Shown piece after piece: positions 35,727 to 43,885 of a DNA stretch of 60,734 bases (position 1 is the first letter of the stretch; each line of letters begins with the position of its first letter). Under the pieces are notes generated by a model that saw only the letters and a list, made by a program, of their open reading frames with translations, was not told the DNA's origin and made no database searches. A program made the position numbers and the translations under genes. The stretch comes from Bryobacteraceae bacterium (lineage in GTDB: Bacteria > Acidobacteriota > Terriglobia > Bryobacterales > Bryobacteraceae), in the NCBI GenBank assembly GCA_023384675.1, contig JAHDVK010000032.1:1-60734 (forward strand), read 5' to 3'.

Positions 35727-35755
35727 ATGCAACGGCGAGGCGTCCAAGGCCGGAG

Positions 35756-36691
35756 CTACCGCTGAGCGGCCCCCTTTACGGGCATGCGGATGTAGTAAAT
35801 GGAGCGTCGCGCGGTGATATACAGCCCCTTCAGGTCCCCATCCCCGAACTCCAGATTCGCGGGCGTTTCAGGCAGATTCACCGTGCGCAAAAACTGCCCC
35901 GAAGGCGAATAAATCAGCAGCGCCTTCGCGGCGACATAGAGATTTCCTTTCTCGTCTGTGCGAATCCCGTCGGGCACGCCCTCAATCCCCGAGATCAACA
36001 CGCGCCCGTTGGTCGCGTTGCCTGAACGGTCCAGGTCGTACATGCGCACCACGCGTTCATCCGCGCCATTCACGTAAAGCGTCCGGCCGTTCGGCGAAAG
36101 CGCCACCCCGTTCGGGCGCTTGTCCATGCGGGCGATCACATTCAGGTCCCCGCGAGGCGTCAAGTGGAACACGCCATAGAAGGACAACTCCCGTGTGTCC
36201 TCCTGCGAGCCGAAGGCCGGGTCAGTGAAGTACATGTGCCCGTCGCGCCGCACCACGATGTCGTTCGGCGCGTTCAGCCGTTTGCCATCGAACCGTTCGG
36301 CGAGAACCTCGATCTTCCCATCCGGGGAGGTCCGCGTCACCCGCCGGTTGCCGCCCTCGCAGGTGTAGAGGCGGCCCTTGCTGTCGAAGGCGTTCCCATT
36401 TGCGCCTCCCGAGTCTTCGCGGAACACCGCGACCCCAGGCTGGCCGGGAACCAGCTTGAGGATCCGGTTGGATGGGATATCCGAAAACAGGAGAAATTCG
36501 CCCGACCACGCCGGCCCCTCGGTGAAGCGGAATCCGGTTGGTCCCCGCTCGACTTGAACGTCCGAGAAGTCCTGGCCAGGGGCCGACAATCCCGTTAAGG
36601 CCAGCAAGAAACCAAGAAGAACTATCTTTCCGGCAGTTTTGTCTTGAATCCCGACCCGTCTGTCCGATAATAGGAGTGGAGTTCTTTTCAT
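35756..36691 (-). CDS. Exported SMP-30/gluconolactonase/LRE-family protein
   Basis: 311 residues. A beta-propeller with family phrases FTEGPAWSGEFLLFSDIPSNRI, GANGNAFDSKGRLYTCEGG, LNAPNDIVVRRDGHMYFTDPAFG, RPNGVALSPNGRTLYV and VPDGIRTDEKGNLYVA; Glu, Asn and Asp of the metal site are visible. A late hydrophobic segment (KIVLLGFLLALTGLSAPGQ) after about 20 polar residues suggests a long signal peptide. The only ATG shares bases with the divergent carbonic anhydrase ATG (CATG at 36689-36692), so the true start is uncertain. Confidence 0.87.
   Translation of the reverse strand: MKRTPLLLSDRRVGIQDKTAGKIVLLGFLLALTGLSAPGQDFSDVQVERGPTGFRFTEGPAWSGEFLLFSDIPSNRILKLVPGQPGVAVFREDSGGANGNAFDSKGRLYTCEGGNRRVTRTSPDGKIEVLAERFDGKRLNAPNDIVVRRDGHMYFTDPAFGSQEDTRELSFYGVFHLTPRGDLNVIARMDKRPNGVALSPNGRTLYVNGADERVVRMYDLDRSGNATNGRVLISGIEGVPDGIRTDEKGNLYVAAKALLIYSPSGQFLRTVNLPETPANLEFGDGDLKGLYITARRSIYYIRMPVKGAAQR
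36644..36671 (+). promoter_or_regulatory. Promoter of the carbonic anhydrase gene
   Basis: TTGAAT (36644-36649), 16-base spacer, GATAAT (36666-36671), 18 bases before ATG 36690, with GGAGTGGAG as ribosome binding site. It lies inside the first codons of the divergent SMP-30 frame. Confidence 0.55.
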
Positions 36692-37424
36692 GCGTCTGCG
36701 CCTTTATCTATTCGCCATTCTGGCGGCGCTCCTTGTGGCGCCCGCCGGGGCGTCCGACCCACAACACCCCACATTATCACCGGCTCAGGCGCTGAAGCGG
36801 CTGATGGACGGCAACGAGCGGTATGTCCAACACAAAGAACTGCACCCCGATATGTCGATCGAGCGCCGCCGGCAGATCGACCAAGAGGGGCAGCACCCCT
36901 ACGCCGTGATTCTGGGTTGCGCCGACTCGCGTGTTCCGCCGGAGTTGATCTTCGACGAGGGTCTCGGCGACCTGTTCGTGATCCGCGACGCGGGGAATGT
37001 GGCGGATGATGATGTGCTCGGCTCGATCGAATATGCCGTTGAGCATCTTGGCGTGCAGCTCGTGATGGTTCTTGGCCACGAGAAATGCGGCGCGGTCAGC
37101 GCCGCGCTGAAGTCGGACAAGGCTCCGGGCCATATGCAGAAGATGATCGATTCCATCCTGCCTGCGATCAAGGAAGCCCGCGGGCTGCCGGGCGACCAGG
37201 TGCATAACTGCGTGGTGGCCAACGCCCGCCACGTGGCCTTCCAAATCAAGACCTCCGAGCCGATCCTGCGTCTGGCCGTGGAGACCAACCGCATTCAGGT
37301 CGTGGCGGCCAATTACCATCTGAGCACGGGCCAGGTGGAGATTCTCGACGGGTTGAAGCCGGATAAGACGACCCCGGCGGTCCTCTCAACCACCCAGCAC
37401 GCCGCGGGGGCCGTTCAGAAGTAG
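36690..37424 (+). CDS. Periplasmic beta-carbonic anhydrase
   Basis: 244 residues with a signal peptide (MRLRLYLFAILAALLVAPAGA). Beta-class zinc ligands are Cys77 in GCADSRVPPE, His130 and Cys133 in LGHEKCGA; Asp79 and Arg81 form the catalytic dyad. Interconverts CO2 and bicarbonate, here outside the cytoplasm. Most beta enzymes are cytoplasmic, but exported ones are known. GATAAT and GGAGTGGAG precede the start. The stop abuts the convergent beta-barrel gene with no gap. Confidence 0.93.
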   Translation: MRLRLYLFAILAALLVAPAGASDPQHPTLSPAQALKRLMDGNERYVQHKELHPDMSIERRRQIDQEGQHPYAVILGCADSRVPPELIFDEGLGDLFVIRDAGNVADDDVLGSIEYAVEHLGVQLVMVLGHEKCGAVSAALKSDKAPGHMQKMIDSILPAIKEARGLPGDQVHNCVVANARHVAFQIKTSEPILRLAVETNRIQVVAANYHLSTGQVEILDGLKPDKTTPAVLSTTQHAAGAVQK

Positions 37425-37946
37425 TCAGAACCGGAAGCCCACACCGAGCACCGGCGCCAGACCAATCCCCGCGCCCGGTCCCCAGACAAACGCCCGGACG
37501 CCAGTGCGCACAAACCCCCGTTCGCCCACGTCAAAAGCCACGCCCACGCCCCCGTTCACCGCCACGAATGTGCGCGAATCCCTCGATAGCACGGGCGCCA
37601 GGCCGCGCTGGTTGCGGGTCCGCACGCCCGCGCCGCCCCCGAGGCTGGCCCACACGCGCACCCGGTTCCAGGGCCGCGGCTCGGTGTGGAGCGCCAGTCC
37701 CACGTAGTTGTGGTTCTGCCGGAATCCGGCAATACCCGAATAGCGGAACTGCGTGTATTCCAATTGCAGCGACCGTGTGTCGCCAATCCGCACTCCGACG
37801 TGGCCGCCCCACAATGGGCGCCCGCCGGTAGTGAGAACTTCGGCCACGCCCGCATAGCCAAAATGCCCGCCCGCCTCGAACCGGTCCTGAGCGAGGCAGG
37901 CGGCGGAAAGGAAGAGGAAGAAGAGAAAAAGCCGGGACAGCTTCAT
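37425..37946 (-). CDS. Small outer-membrane beta-barrel-like protein
   Basis: 173 residues. A signal peptide (MKLSRLFLFFLFLSAACLAQ) is followed by alternating amphipathic strands (EAGGHFGYAGVAEV, GGHVGVRIGDTRSLQLEYTQFRY, YVGLALHTEPRPW, VRVWASLGGGAGVR, VAVNGGVGVAFDVG, FVRTGVRAFVWG) and a terminal Phe (GVGFRF), the usual BAM recognition end. Likely an 8-strand outer-membrane barrel. It follows the lipoprotein gene on the same strand by 7 bases. Confidence 0.8.
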   Translation of the reverse strand: MKLSRLFLFFLFLSAACLAQDRFEAGGHFGYAGVAEVLTTGGRPLWGGHVGVRIGDTRSLQLEYTQFRYSGIAGFRQNHNYVGLALHTEPRPWNRVRVWASLGGGAGVRTRNQRGLAPVLSRDSRTFVAVNGGVGVAFDVGERGFVRTGVRAFVWGPGAGIGLAPVLGVGFRF

Positions 37947-37953
37947 CCTTCCA

Positions 37954-38577
37954 CTATCGCAAACGCTTCAGGAACTTCCCGGAATCGGCCAGCACGAAGG
38001 CCGAGCCGGTGGACTGGGCGATGCTCGGCCCCCAGACGACCCGCCAAGCCGGGGCAAGCTGCGATTGGGCGGTGGCCTCGAGTTGGAAGTAGAGGGGCGA
38101 ATCGGGGTTCTTGTCCGCCATATCCTTGATCTGCTTATCGCCAAGCGCCGCTATCAGGGCGTCGGGCGAATCAGTCTTGATCGCCTGGATGTAGAACGGA
38201 GTCTGTTGCGCGCGCTTCACGAACGCCTGATCGGGCTCGTGGGACACGCCGCTGCGGATGCCCTGTGCGTCCATCACGCTGTAGGCATAGGTCTTGATGC
38301 GGCCTCGGGACGGGGAGACAAAACTGGCGCGCCAGGCGGCAAACTTGCCTTCCTTGCCGCGGAGGCTGTCGAAATCGATGCTCTCCATGAAATAGAGCTG
38401 AACGTCCGGAGCCCACTGGCGGGCAGCCTGGAACATCAAGTAGGCAGCCGACTGGCCACCAACGAGTTCCGGCGGCGGGGGCGGCTCCTTGGTCTTCTTC
38501 GCGGAGGGCGTTGTGGACGAACAACCACCCAGCACGAGGCCCGCGGCGAGAATAACAGAGAATAGGGTGCGCTTCAT
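37954..38577 (-). CDS. Lipoprotein of unknown function
   Basis: 207 residues. The lipobox LVLGGC places the lipidated Cys at residue 19, followed by a Ser/Thr/Lys/Pro linker. The mature domain (AAYLMFQAARQWAPDVQLYFMESIDF ... AFVSPSRGRIKTYAYSVMDAQG ... PAWRVVWG) resembles a cystatin-like or PepSY-like fold only loosely; no firm family. It sits directly upstream of the small barrel gene, so the pair may work together at the outer membrane. Confidence 0.78.
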   Translation of the reverse strand: MKRTLFSVILAAGLVLGGCSSTTPSAKKTKEPPPPPELVGGQSAAYLMFQAARQWAPDVQLYFMESIDFDSLRGKEGKFAAWRASFVSPSRGRIKTYAYSVMDAQGIRSGVSHEPDQAFVKRAQQTPFYIQAIKTDSPDALIAALGDKQIKDMADKNPDSPLYFQLEATAQSQLAPAWRVVWGPSIAQSTGSAFVLADSGKFLKRLR

Positions 38578-38689
38578 AGGTTGTCTCCTGTCCTCCCTAT
38601 CTTATCGTCGAACGGATGTTCTTTTGGGCTGCCTGTGTCATAATGCGCATAAATCCAGCGGTGTCGAATCAGAAGAGGGGAGATACCTC

Positions 38690-40039
38690 ATGCGTACACT
38701 GAGACTGCCCGTCCTGCTTTCCGCCGGCGCGATCGCGCTGGCGCTCACTCTGCCAGTCAGCCTGACCGCCCAGGAATCCGCGCCTCCCGCCGGGGGAGGC
38801 GGCGGCGGCGGGGCCGCGCCTCCTCCTGGCGGCGGCGGGGCCGGCGCCGGCGGCACTACGCCCGGCATGCCCACCCCCGGAGCGCCTTCTCCGGGCACCC
38901 GGCCGGGACAACAGCAGCCCACCTTCCCCATGCCCGGCCAGCAGGACCGCATGCCCCAGATGGATATGGTGCGGCCCATTTTCCTGTCGGGCAAGGTGAT
39001 GACCAGCGACGGCGGCCCCCCACCCGACCCGGCCACCATCGAACTGGTCTGCAACGGGATCCCCCGCCCGCAGGCCTACACCAATTCCAAGGGCAACTTT
39101 TCGTTCCAGCTTGGCGGCCAGAACAACATGGTGATGCCCGACGCCTCCGTAAGCAATAGCGACATGGGCTTCCCCGGCATGGGGAACATGGGCGGAATGG
39201 GCGGGAACACGCCCCTGGGCGGCCGCGGGAATATGGGCGTCAGCGAGCGCGATCTCGTGGGCTGCGAGGTCCGCGCCGCGCTGCCCGGCTACCGGTCCGA
39301 GTCGATTCCGCTTGCCGGACGCCGTCTGCTCGATAGTCCCGATCTGGGTACGATTCTGATGAAGCGGCTGGGCAACGTGGAGGGTTACACCACCTCGATG
39401 ACCACCGCGAATGCGCCGAAAAACGCGAAAAAAGCCTATGAGAAGGGCCTGAAAGAGGCTAAAAAGAACAAACTTGGCGTGGCCGAGACGGAGATCACGA
39501 AGGCCGTCACCGAGTACCCGGCGTATGCCGTGGCCTGGTTCGACCTCGGCCGCATCCAGGAGGCGCAGAACAAGAATGAGGCGGCGCAGGCCTCCTTCCG
39601 CAAGGCGATCGAGGCCGATTCGCGGTTCGTAAAGCCTTATCTGCATTTGATGCAGCACGACGTCCAGGCCAGCAACTGGAAACAGCTCGAGGAAACCACC
39701 ACCGCCCTGCTGAAGCTCAATCCCTTCAACTACCCGCAGGCCTGGTATTACAATAGCGTCGCGCATCTGCAGCTCAACCATCTCGCGGAGGCCGAAGACA
39801 GCGCCCGCAAGGCCCTGGAGACCGACGAACTGAACCAGATCCCCAAGATCCGGCACGTACTCGGCATCATCCTTGCGCAGCGGAACGAACTGCCCGAAGC
39901 GCTCGAACACATGAAGGGCTACCTCGAGAAAGCCCCCAACGCGGGCGATGCCAGCCAGGTTCGCAAGCAGATGATGCAGATTGAACAATTTCTGGGCCAG
40001 CAGGCCGCTACGCCCGCGCCCGCTCCGCCCGAAGAGTAA
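38690..40039 (+). CDS. Exported TPR protein with Gly/Pro-rich N-terminal region
   Basis: 449 residues from ATG 38690 (the frame runs upstream to 38489 without support). A signal peptide (ending LTAQ) precedes a Gly/Pro/Gln/Met-rich low-complexity region to about 105. Next comes a carboxypeptidase-regulatory-like beta domain (FLSGKVMTSDGGPPPDPATIELVCNG ... GNFSFQLG) and then at least four TPR units (about 245-430: AKKAYEKGLKEAKKNKLGVAE, AVAWFDLGRIQEAQNKNEAAQ). CATAAT at 38639-38644 may be a -10. Probably a periplasmic assembly or surface scaffold. Confidence 0.83.
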   Translation: MRTLRLPVLLSAGAIALALTLPVSLTAQESAPPAGGGGGGGAAPPPGGGGAGAGGTTPGMPTPGAPSPGTRPGQQQPTFPMPGQQDRMPQMDMVRPIFLSGKVMTSDGGPPPDPATIELVCNGIPRPQAYTNSKGNFSFQLGGQNNMVMPDASVSNSDMGFPGMGNMGGMGGNTPLGGRGNMGVSERDLVGCEVRAALPGYRSESIPLAGRRLLDSPDLGTILMKRLGNVEGYTTSMTTANAPKNAKKAYEKGLKEAKKNKLGVAETEITKAVTEYPAYAVAWFDLGRIQEAQNKNEAAQASFRKAIEADSRFVKPYLHLMQHDVQASNWKQLEETTTALLKLNPFNYPQAWYYNSVAHLQLNHLAEAEDSARKALETDELNQIPKIRHVLGIILAQRNELPEALEHMKGYLEKAPNAGDASQVRKQMMQIEQFLGQQAATPAPAPPEE

Positions 40040-40883
40040 GCGCTCGTTCGCGCAAGTAGTCTCCCAGACGTAGCGTGCCGTAGGCGGGCGCGGTGAGGTC
40101 TTGCGCGCTTGCCGCCACGCCAAACCGGATCAGGCCGGCCAGCCGGGGATGCGCGGCCCCCAGGGGCAGGCAGGCCAGGCGGATGAGCCAGGCCGGCACG
40201 CTCCGGACCCGCGGCGGCCGGCCCAGCGCCTCGAAAGCCATTTCAGCCAGCCGCGCGCGGGTGAAGACCTCCGGACCGCCGATCACCATCTGGCTTTCGC
40301 CACTTTCAAGCGCCTCCACGCAGGCCCTCGCGGCATCGGCTTCATGAATCGGATTCGTGCGCGCCGCACCGGAGCCAATCACCACGCCGACGCCGCGCGC
40401 AGCCAGCGGCAGCAGCGAGGCGAAGACAGAAAAGAAGCCCGTGGGCCGCACGACACAGTGCGAAATCCCGCTTGTTGCGAGCGCCTGCACGAATTGTTCG
40501 TGCGCCTGTGCATATTCGGTTTCGCGAACCTTGAGCGCGCCCGCCAGGGAAGCATAGACGATCCGGTTCACGCCCGCCCGCTTCGCCTCGTGCAGCAGCG
40601 CGAGATGGCCCAGGTAATCGACGGAAAGGAAGGGCGCACGGTCCCGCCAGCCGCCCGGTTTCATTGAGGCGCCGCTGGCCATGATGAGGGCGTTGCAGCC
40701 GTCGCAAACCCCCGCCAGTGAGGCACTGTTGCGCAGGTCGATGACACGGGTTTCGGGAAGGTTGAGCGCCGCCAACCGTGCCGCGTCACGCCCCAGCGCG
40801 CGTACACGCATACCCTGGTGCGTCAGCGACGTCGCCACCTCGCGGCCGAGAGCGCCGGTGGCGCCCGCGACAGCGGTGATCAT
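40008..40883 (-). CDS. NAD(P)-binding NmrA/atypical SDR protein
   Basis: 291 residues. The Rossmann motif GATGALGREV near the N-terminus, then VIDLRN, ALIMASG, RIVYASLAGA and the substrate-side CVVRPTGFF are atypical short-chain dehydrogenase features (NmrA/complex I NDUFA9-like). Probably a cytoplasmic oxidoreductase or redox sensor. Its stop lies 32 bases inside the convergent TPR gene. It starts in an ATGA overlap with the small membrane protein gene, so the two form an operon. Confidence 0.87.
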   Translation of the reverse strand: MITAVAGATGALGREVATSLTHQGMRVRALGRDAARLAALNLPETRVIDLRNSASLAGVCDGCNALIMASGASMKPGGWRDRAPFLSVDYLGHLALLHEAKRAGVNRIVYASLAGALKVRETEYAQAHEQFVQALATSGISHCVVRPTGFFSVFASLLPLAARGVGVVIGSGAARTNPIHEADAARACVEALESGESQMVIGGPEVFTRARLAEMAFEALGRPPRVRSVPAWLIRLACLPLGAAHPRLAGLIRFGVAASAQDLTAPAYGTLRLGDYLRERALTLRAERARA

Positions 40884-41143
40884 GACTTGGAGATCTTTCG
40901 CGCCTTGAAGTAAGACTGGAGTCCGAAAAAGACGAACACCACGCAGGCGAAAGCGGGCAGCAGCACGAGCCAGACGCTGCTTTTGTCCTGCTCCACCTTC
41001 AGGTGCTCGCGGTAAGCCGCGCTTCCGAACAGAATCGCACCGGCGAGGAAGGCGAAAGCCATCATCTCGTTCCAGAGCGTCTGGAGCGGCTTAATGATGC
41101 CGGGTATGAAGGAATGGAAGAGCTTTTTCGTAAGAGACCACAT
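40880..41143 (-). CDS. Small two-helix membrane protein
   Basis: 87 residues with helices at about 26-43 (MMAFAFLAGAILFGSAAY) and 57-76 (VWLVLLPAFACVVFVFFGLQ), an amphipathic N-terminal stretch and a basic tail. No family recognised. Translationally coupled (ATGA) to the NmrA-like gene. Confidence 0.75.
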   Translation of the reverse strand: MWSLTKKLFHSFIPGIIKPLQTLWNEMMAFAFLAGAILFGSAAYREHLKVEQDKSSVWLVLLPAFACVVFVFFGLQSYFKARKISKS

Positions 41144-41212
41144 GCGAGGGGCCCTGGCATTCTCATCCTACCAAGTCCGCCAAGGGACGGAAGATCTCCC
41201 CCAAAAAGCCAA

Positions 41213-41245
41213 AGGGCCGGAGCGCCTTTCGGCGACTCCGGCCCT
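41213..41245 (-). terminator. Strong hairpin, probable intrinsic terminator or attenuator
   Basis: AGGGCCGGAG (41213-41222) pairs perfectly with CTCCGGCCCT (41236-41245), and an inner CGCC/GGCG pair tightens the loop. Read on the minus strand it is followed by TTTGGCTTTTT, a broken T-tract. It could end the PIG-L operon transcript, or attenuate transcription into the small membrane protein gene. Confidence 0.6.
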
Positions 41246-41406
41246 CCGATTCTCCAATCCCTTACGGCGGCCTCACGCGTGCTCTGAAGTGAGTCTTTGT
41301 AGCGTGTGGTCCTAGTACTAACTATAGCCATGGCCCATGACTCCTCAAACCGGGTAAATGCCTGATAACGCAATCAGGAATTACGGACCTGGGGTGGGGA
41401 AGAGGA

Positions 41407-42177
41407 CTAAGCCTTAGGCTGGCGCAGCTCGGGCCCGGCGAGTTCCTGCAGAAGAGGGGTTCGCGGATAGGGATGGCCGGTGTATTGACGGAATCCTTCG
41501 GCGTAGGGAACGCCCGCCAGTTTGCCGCGCGAGGCACACCATTCATCCAATGTTTCCAAGAAGTTATCCATGCCGTGCTGGCGCTGGAGCCAGGCGCGCT
41601 GGCTGTCGTGCTCGGCGAGCATGCGTTTCTTCGTCTCGATCTGAGCGGTGGCGTCCACGAGGAAGTCCGGCAGGACGACTTTTCCGTCGCGATCCAGGCC
41701 TTCGGCCGGGTCGGCGTAATAGAGGTGCGGCAGGGCGGGCAAGGCGGGGGCGGCGTCGAAATCGCTGGTGAGGTAATTCGGCGCGGAGCTGCCGAAGATG
41801 GCGTCGGTCACCAGGCGGCTGGTGGCTTCGTGGTCGCAATGGTAGTCCGAGGGGGACGCGGTGATGACGATATCGGGCCGCAGGCGGCGCAGGGCGGCGG
41901 TGACGCGGCGGCGCGAGGCATCGTCGACAAAGATGGCGAGGTCGGAGAAGCCGAGCGAATGGTACTCCGCGCCGATGACGGCCGCTGCGCGGGCGCCTTC
42001 CTCGCGGCGGATGCGCGAGATTTCGGCCGGGGGGTGAATATCGGAGCCGCAATCGCCCGCGGTCATGCTGGCGATGATCACGGCGTGGCCGCGCGCGGCG
42101 AGCAGCGCCAGGGTACCGCCGAGAAGGAATTCGGCGTCGTCGGGATGGGCGTGAAGGGAGAGGATACGGTAGGTCAT
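41407..42177 (-). CDS. PIG-L/LmbE-family deacetylase
   Basis: 256 residues from ATG 42177 (MTYRILSLHAHPDDAE), with the zinc site His11-x-Asp13-Asp14 and the third ligand in YHCDHEATSRL. The longer frame upstream is a shadow. The family deacetylates GlcNAc conjugates, including the bacillithiol precursor made by BshA, which is also encoded in this window at 48430-49530; a BshB role is possible but many paralogues exist in this lineage. Last gene of the FecR operon, overlapping the zinc-finger gene as ATGA. Confidence 0.9.
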   Translation of the reverse strand: MTYRILSLHAHPDDAEFLLGGTLALLAARGHAVIIASMTAGDCGSDIHPPAEISRIRREEGARAAAVIGAEYHSLGFSDLAIFVDDASRRRVTAALRRLRPDIVITASPSDYHCDHEATSRLVTDAIFGSSAPNYLTSDFDAAPALPALPHLYYADPAEGLDRDGKVVLPDFLVDATAQIETKKRMLAEHDSQRAWLQRQHGMDNFLETLDEWCASRGKLAGVPYAEGFRQYTGHPYPRTPLLQELAGPELRQPKA

Positions 42178-42371
42178 AAGAGGCCGGGTTCGGGGCCGGG
42201 GGCGGATTCCTGATCGAGGCTCACATCGCAGCCGCAGCAATCGCTGCAGCGCCGGCAATGGGGACACATATGATTCTCGCAGGCATCCTTGGTACACCAG
42301 CGGCAGATTGCGCTGGACGGCTCCGAGCAGATACTGCAGACGAAGGCGGGAGCGGCGGGCGGCGAGGTCAT
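42174..42371 (-). CDS. Small Cys-rich zinc-finger protein
   Basis: 65 residues with dense ligands: CSICSEPSSAICRWCTKDACENHMCPHCRRCSDCCGC, roughly five CxxC-type pairs plus a His. It should bind two zinc ions, B-box or rubredoxin-like. ATGA overlaps on both sides tie it to the helical exported protein upstream and the PIG-L gene downstream. Function unknown. Confidence 0.78.
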   Translation of the reverse strand: MTSPPAAPAFVCSICSEPSSAICRWCTKDACENHMCPHCRRCSDCCGCDVSLDQESAPGPEPGLL

Positions 42372-42889
42372 GGTTTGCGCGCCCCGGGGCGGTGGAGTTC
42401 GACTCGGCAGCGTTGGGCTTCCGATTCGGCGGCGCTCAACTGCTGTTCGCGGAGCAGGGCGAGTTCCTGGACGTGTTCGCGGAGCCAGGCGCGCGAGGAG
42501 CCGGCCGCGGCGGCTTCGCTTTCGAGGATTTCCGCCACGGCGGGGTTCTGATAGCGGCGTACGCCTTGAGTCAGGGAGGCGGTATGTTCGAGCAGGGCCT
42601 CGAGGCGGACCAGCGTTTCCACGGCCACGCTGAGCCGGGCGGGTTGGGCCGCCAGCCGGTTGGCCGTGTCCTGGACATGGGCGATGCCGTCCAGACAGTC
42701 CTGCCACTGTTTTTCGTACGCGGCAGGCGCCCCGGCAGCCGTCCATACCGCAGGCTGGATCCGTTCAAGCAGTGGGCGGAGCCTGGCCACATCACCAACT
42801 ACCTTCTCGGCCTTCGGCTTCAACTCCCAGTCAGGGGGCAGGCCCTGGCCTTGCGATAGCAGAAAAACGAGGAAAGTTGCGCTGATCAC
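42368..42889 (-). CDS. Exported helical protein of unknown function
   Basis: About 173 residues from GTG 42889; a CTG four codons upstream would add a basic n-region. The hydrophobic start (VISATFLVFLLSQGQG) is followed by long amphipathic helices (LRPLLERIQPAVWTAAGAPAAYEKQWQDC, ANRLAAQPARLSVAVETLVRLEALLEHTA). No family recognised. It lies 41 bases after the FecR gene and ends in an ATGA overlap with the zinc-finger gene. Confidence 0.7.
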   Translation of the reverse strand: MISATFLVFLLSQGQGLPPDWELKPKAEKVVGDVARLRPLLERIQPAVWTAAGAPAAYEKQWQDCLDGIAHVQDTANRLAAQPARLSVAVETLVRLEALLEHTASLTQGVRRYQNPAVAEILESEAAAAGSSRAWLREHVQELALLREQQLSAAESEAQRCRVELHRPGARKP

Positions 42890-42930
42890 CTTACTCGCCA
42901 GTGTACCTGAGGCGCGAGACGCGGTCGCGG

Positions 42931-43740
42931 CTACTCGCCGCCGCCCGGGGGCGGAGGGGGTGGAGGCGGGGGAGGCGGAGGTGGGGGCGGAGTGGCTTCC
43001 GTATCGCCGGGCAGGGAACCGCCGGGCGCGCCGCCGCCACCGCCGGGAACACCTGCGCCGCCGCCAAGACGCGGTCCGCGAATCATCACCTGCCACAACG
43101 CTTCGGCGACGTACTGCGCCGCGCGGACGCGATCGAGCCGCCTGCCGGCGGCCAGAGGCACGTTGCGATGGACGACCAGCTCTTCACCCGCGCTCACCAG
43201 CCGCGGATCGCCCTCGCGCGGCATCAGGCGGTGGCCCACCGCGACCTGGCCTTCATACACCGCAACGATCGTAGTTTCTTCCTCGTCGATCACCTGGACA
43301 TCGAAGACCGTGCCGCGCACAGAAATAATCGCCGTCGGCGTATGGATTCGGTTCGGGTTCGGCTGGCCGCCGAGTTTCTGGATGTGCACGCGGATCCGGC
43401 CCAGCCAAACGTCCACCAGATCCTTCAGGCTGCCGGGATTGTCGCGAAATGTGACGCGTGAATTCGGGAAGACCTCGAAGGTGCTGCCGTCGCTCACCTG
43501 GAACTGGGCGTAGCCGTCCGCGCCGGTCACCACAATCTGGCGGGCCTGCAGGCGGTCTCCAGCGTTCAGCGCCCAGAGAGAATTGCCGCGCACCACCGAC
43601 ACCGCGCCTTCGAGCACCGTCACCTGGGCCGCTGCTTCCTGGGAGAAGATCGACTGCGCGCTCAGGGATGCCGCGCAAAGGCACACGAGCGCCGCAAGGC
43701 GCGTCCAAGTGGACCAAATCGTCATGTGTGCCGGGCGCAT
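42931..43740 (-). CDS. Exported FecR-domain protein with polyproline tail
   Basis: 269 residues from ATG 43740 behind GGGGA; a TTG at 43755 and an ATG at 43725 are alternatives. A signal peptide ends near LSAQ. The FecR domain reads VTVLEGAVSVVRGNSLWALNAGDRLQARQIVVTG, DGSTFEVFPNSRVTF and IISVRGTVFDVQV. After a Gly-rich linker the protein ends in 15 consecutive prolines and GGGE. The proline codons are mixed, so this is kept at the protein level and is not a slippage tract. No sigma factor or TonB receptor is adjacent, so this is a stand-alone periplasmic FecR fold. First gene of a four-gene operon. Confidence 0.87.
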   Translation of the reverse strand: MRPAHMTIWSTWTRLAALVCLCAASLSAQSIFSQEAAAQVTVLEGAVSVVRGNSLWALNAGDRLQARQIVVTGADGYAQFQVSDGSTFEVFPNSRVTFRDNPGSLKDLVDVWLGRIRVHIQKLGGQPNPNRIHTPTAIISVRGTVFDVQVIDEEETTIVAVYEGQVAVGHRLMPREGDPRLVSAGEELVVHRNVPLAAGRRLDRVRAAQYVAEALWQVMIRGPRLGGGAGVPGGGGGAPGGSLPGDTEATPPPPPPPPPPPPPPPGGGE

Positions 43741-43868
43741 CAGAGTTCCCCGCAAGTTGCTAGTCTATCATCAAAGATCGTCTAGCAAGCCGATCACCTG
43801 TAGGGTTTATGCAAATAAATCAGTCACGTAGCTAAAGTTTAAGACATCTCAGGCTGATACTCTAGGGG

Positions 43869-43874
43869 TAGAAT
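43869..43874 (+). promoter_or_regulatory. TAGAAT -10 box
   Basis: TAGAAT ends 11 bases before GTG 43886. The context GGTAGAATAGAC recurs nearly unchanged (GATAGAATAGAC) before the ECF sigma gene at 52453-52464. Confidence 0.4.
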
Positions 43875-43885
43875 AGACGCAGAGC

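Noticed and set aside
41062-41373. 103-residue minus-strand frame through the hairpin
   Set aside because: Overlaps the better supported membrane protein gene and a strong terminator-like hairpin; composition is not protein-like.
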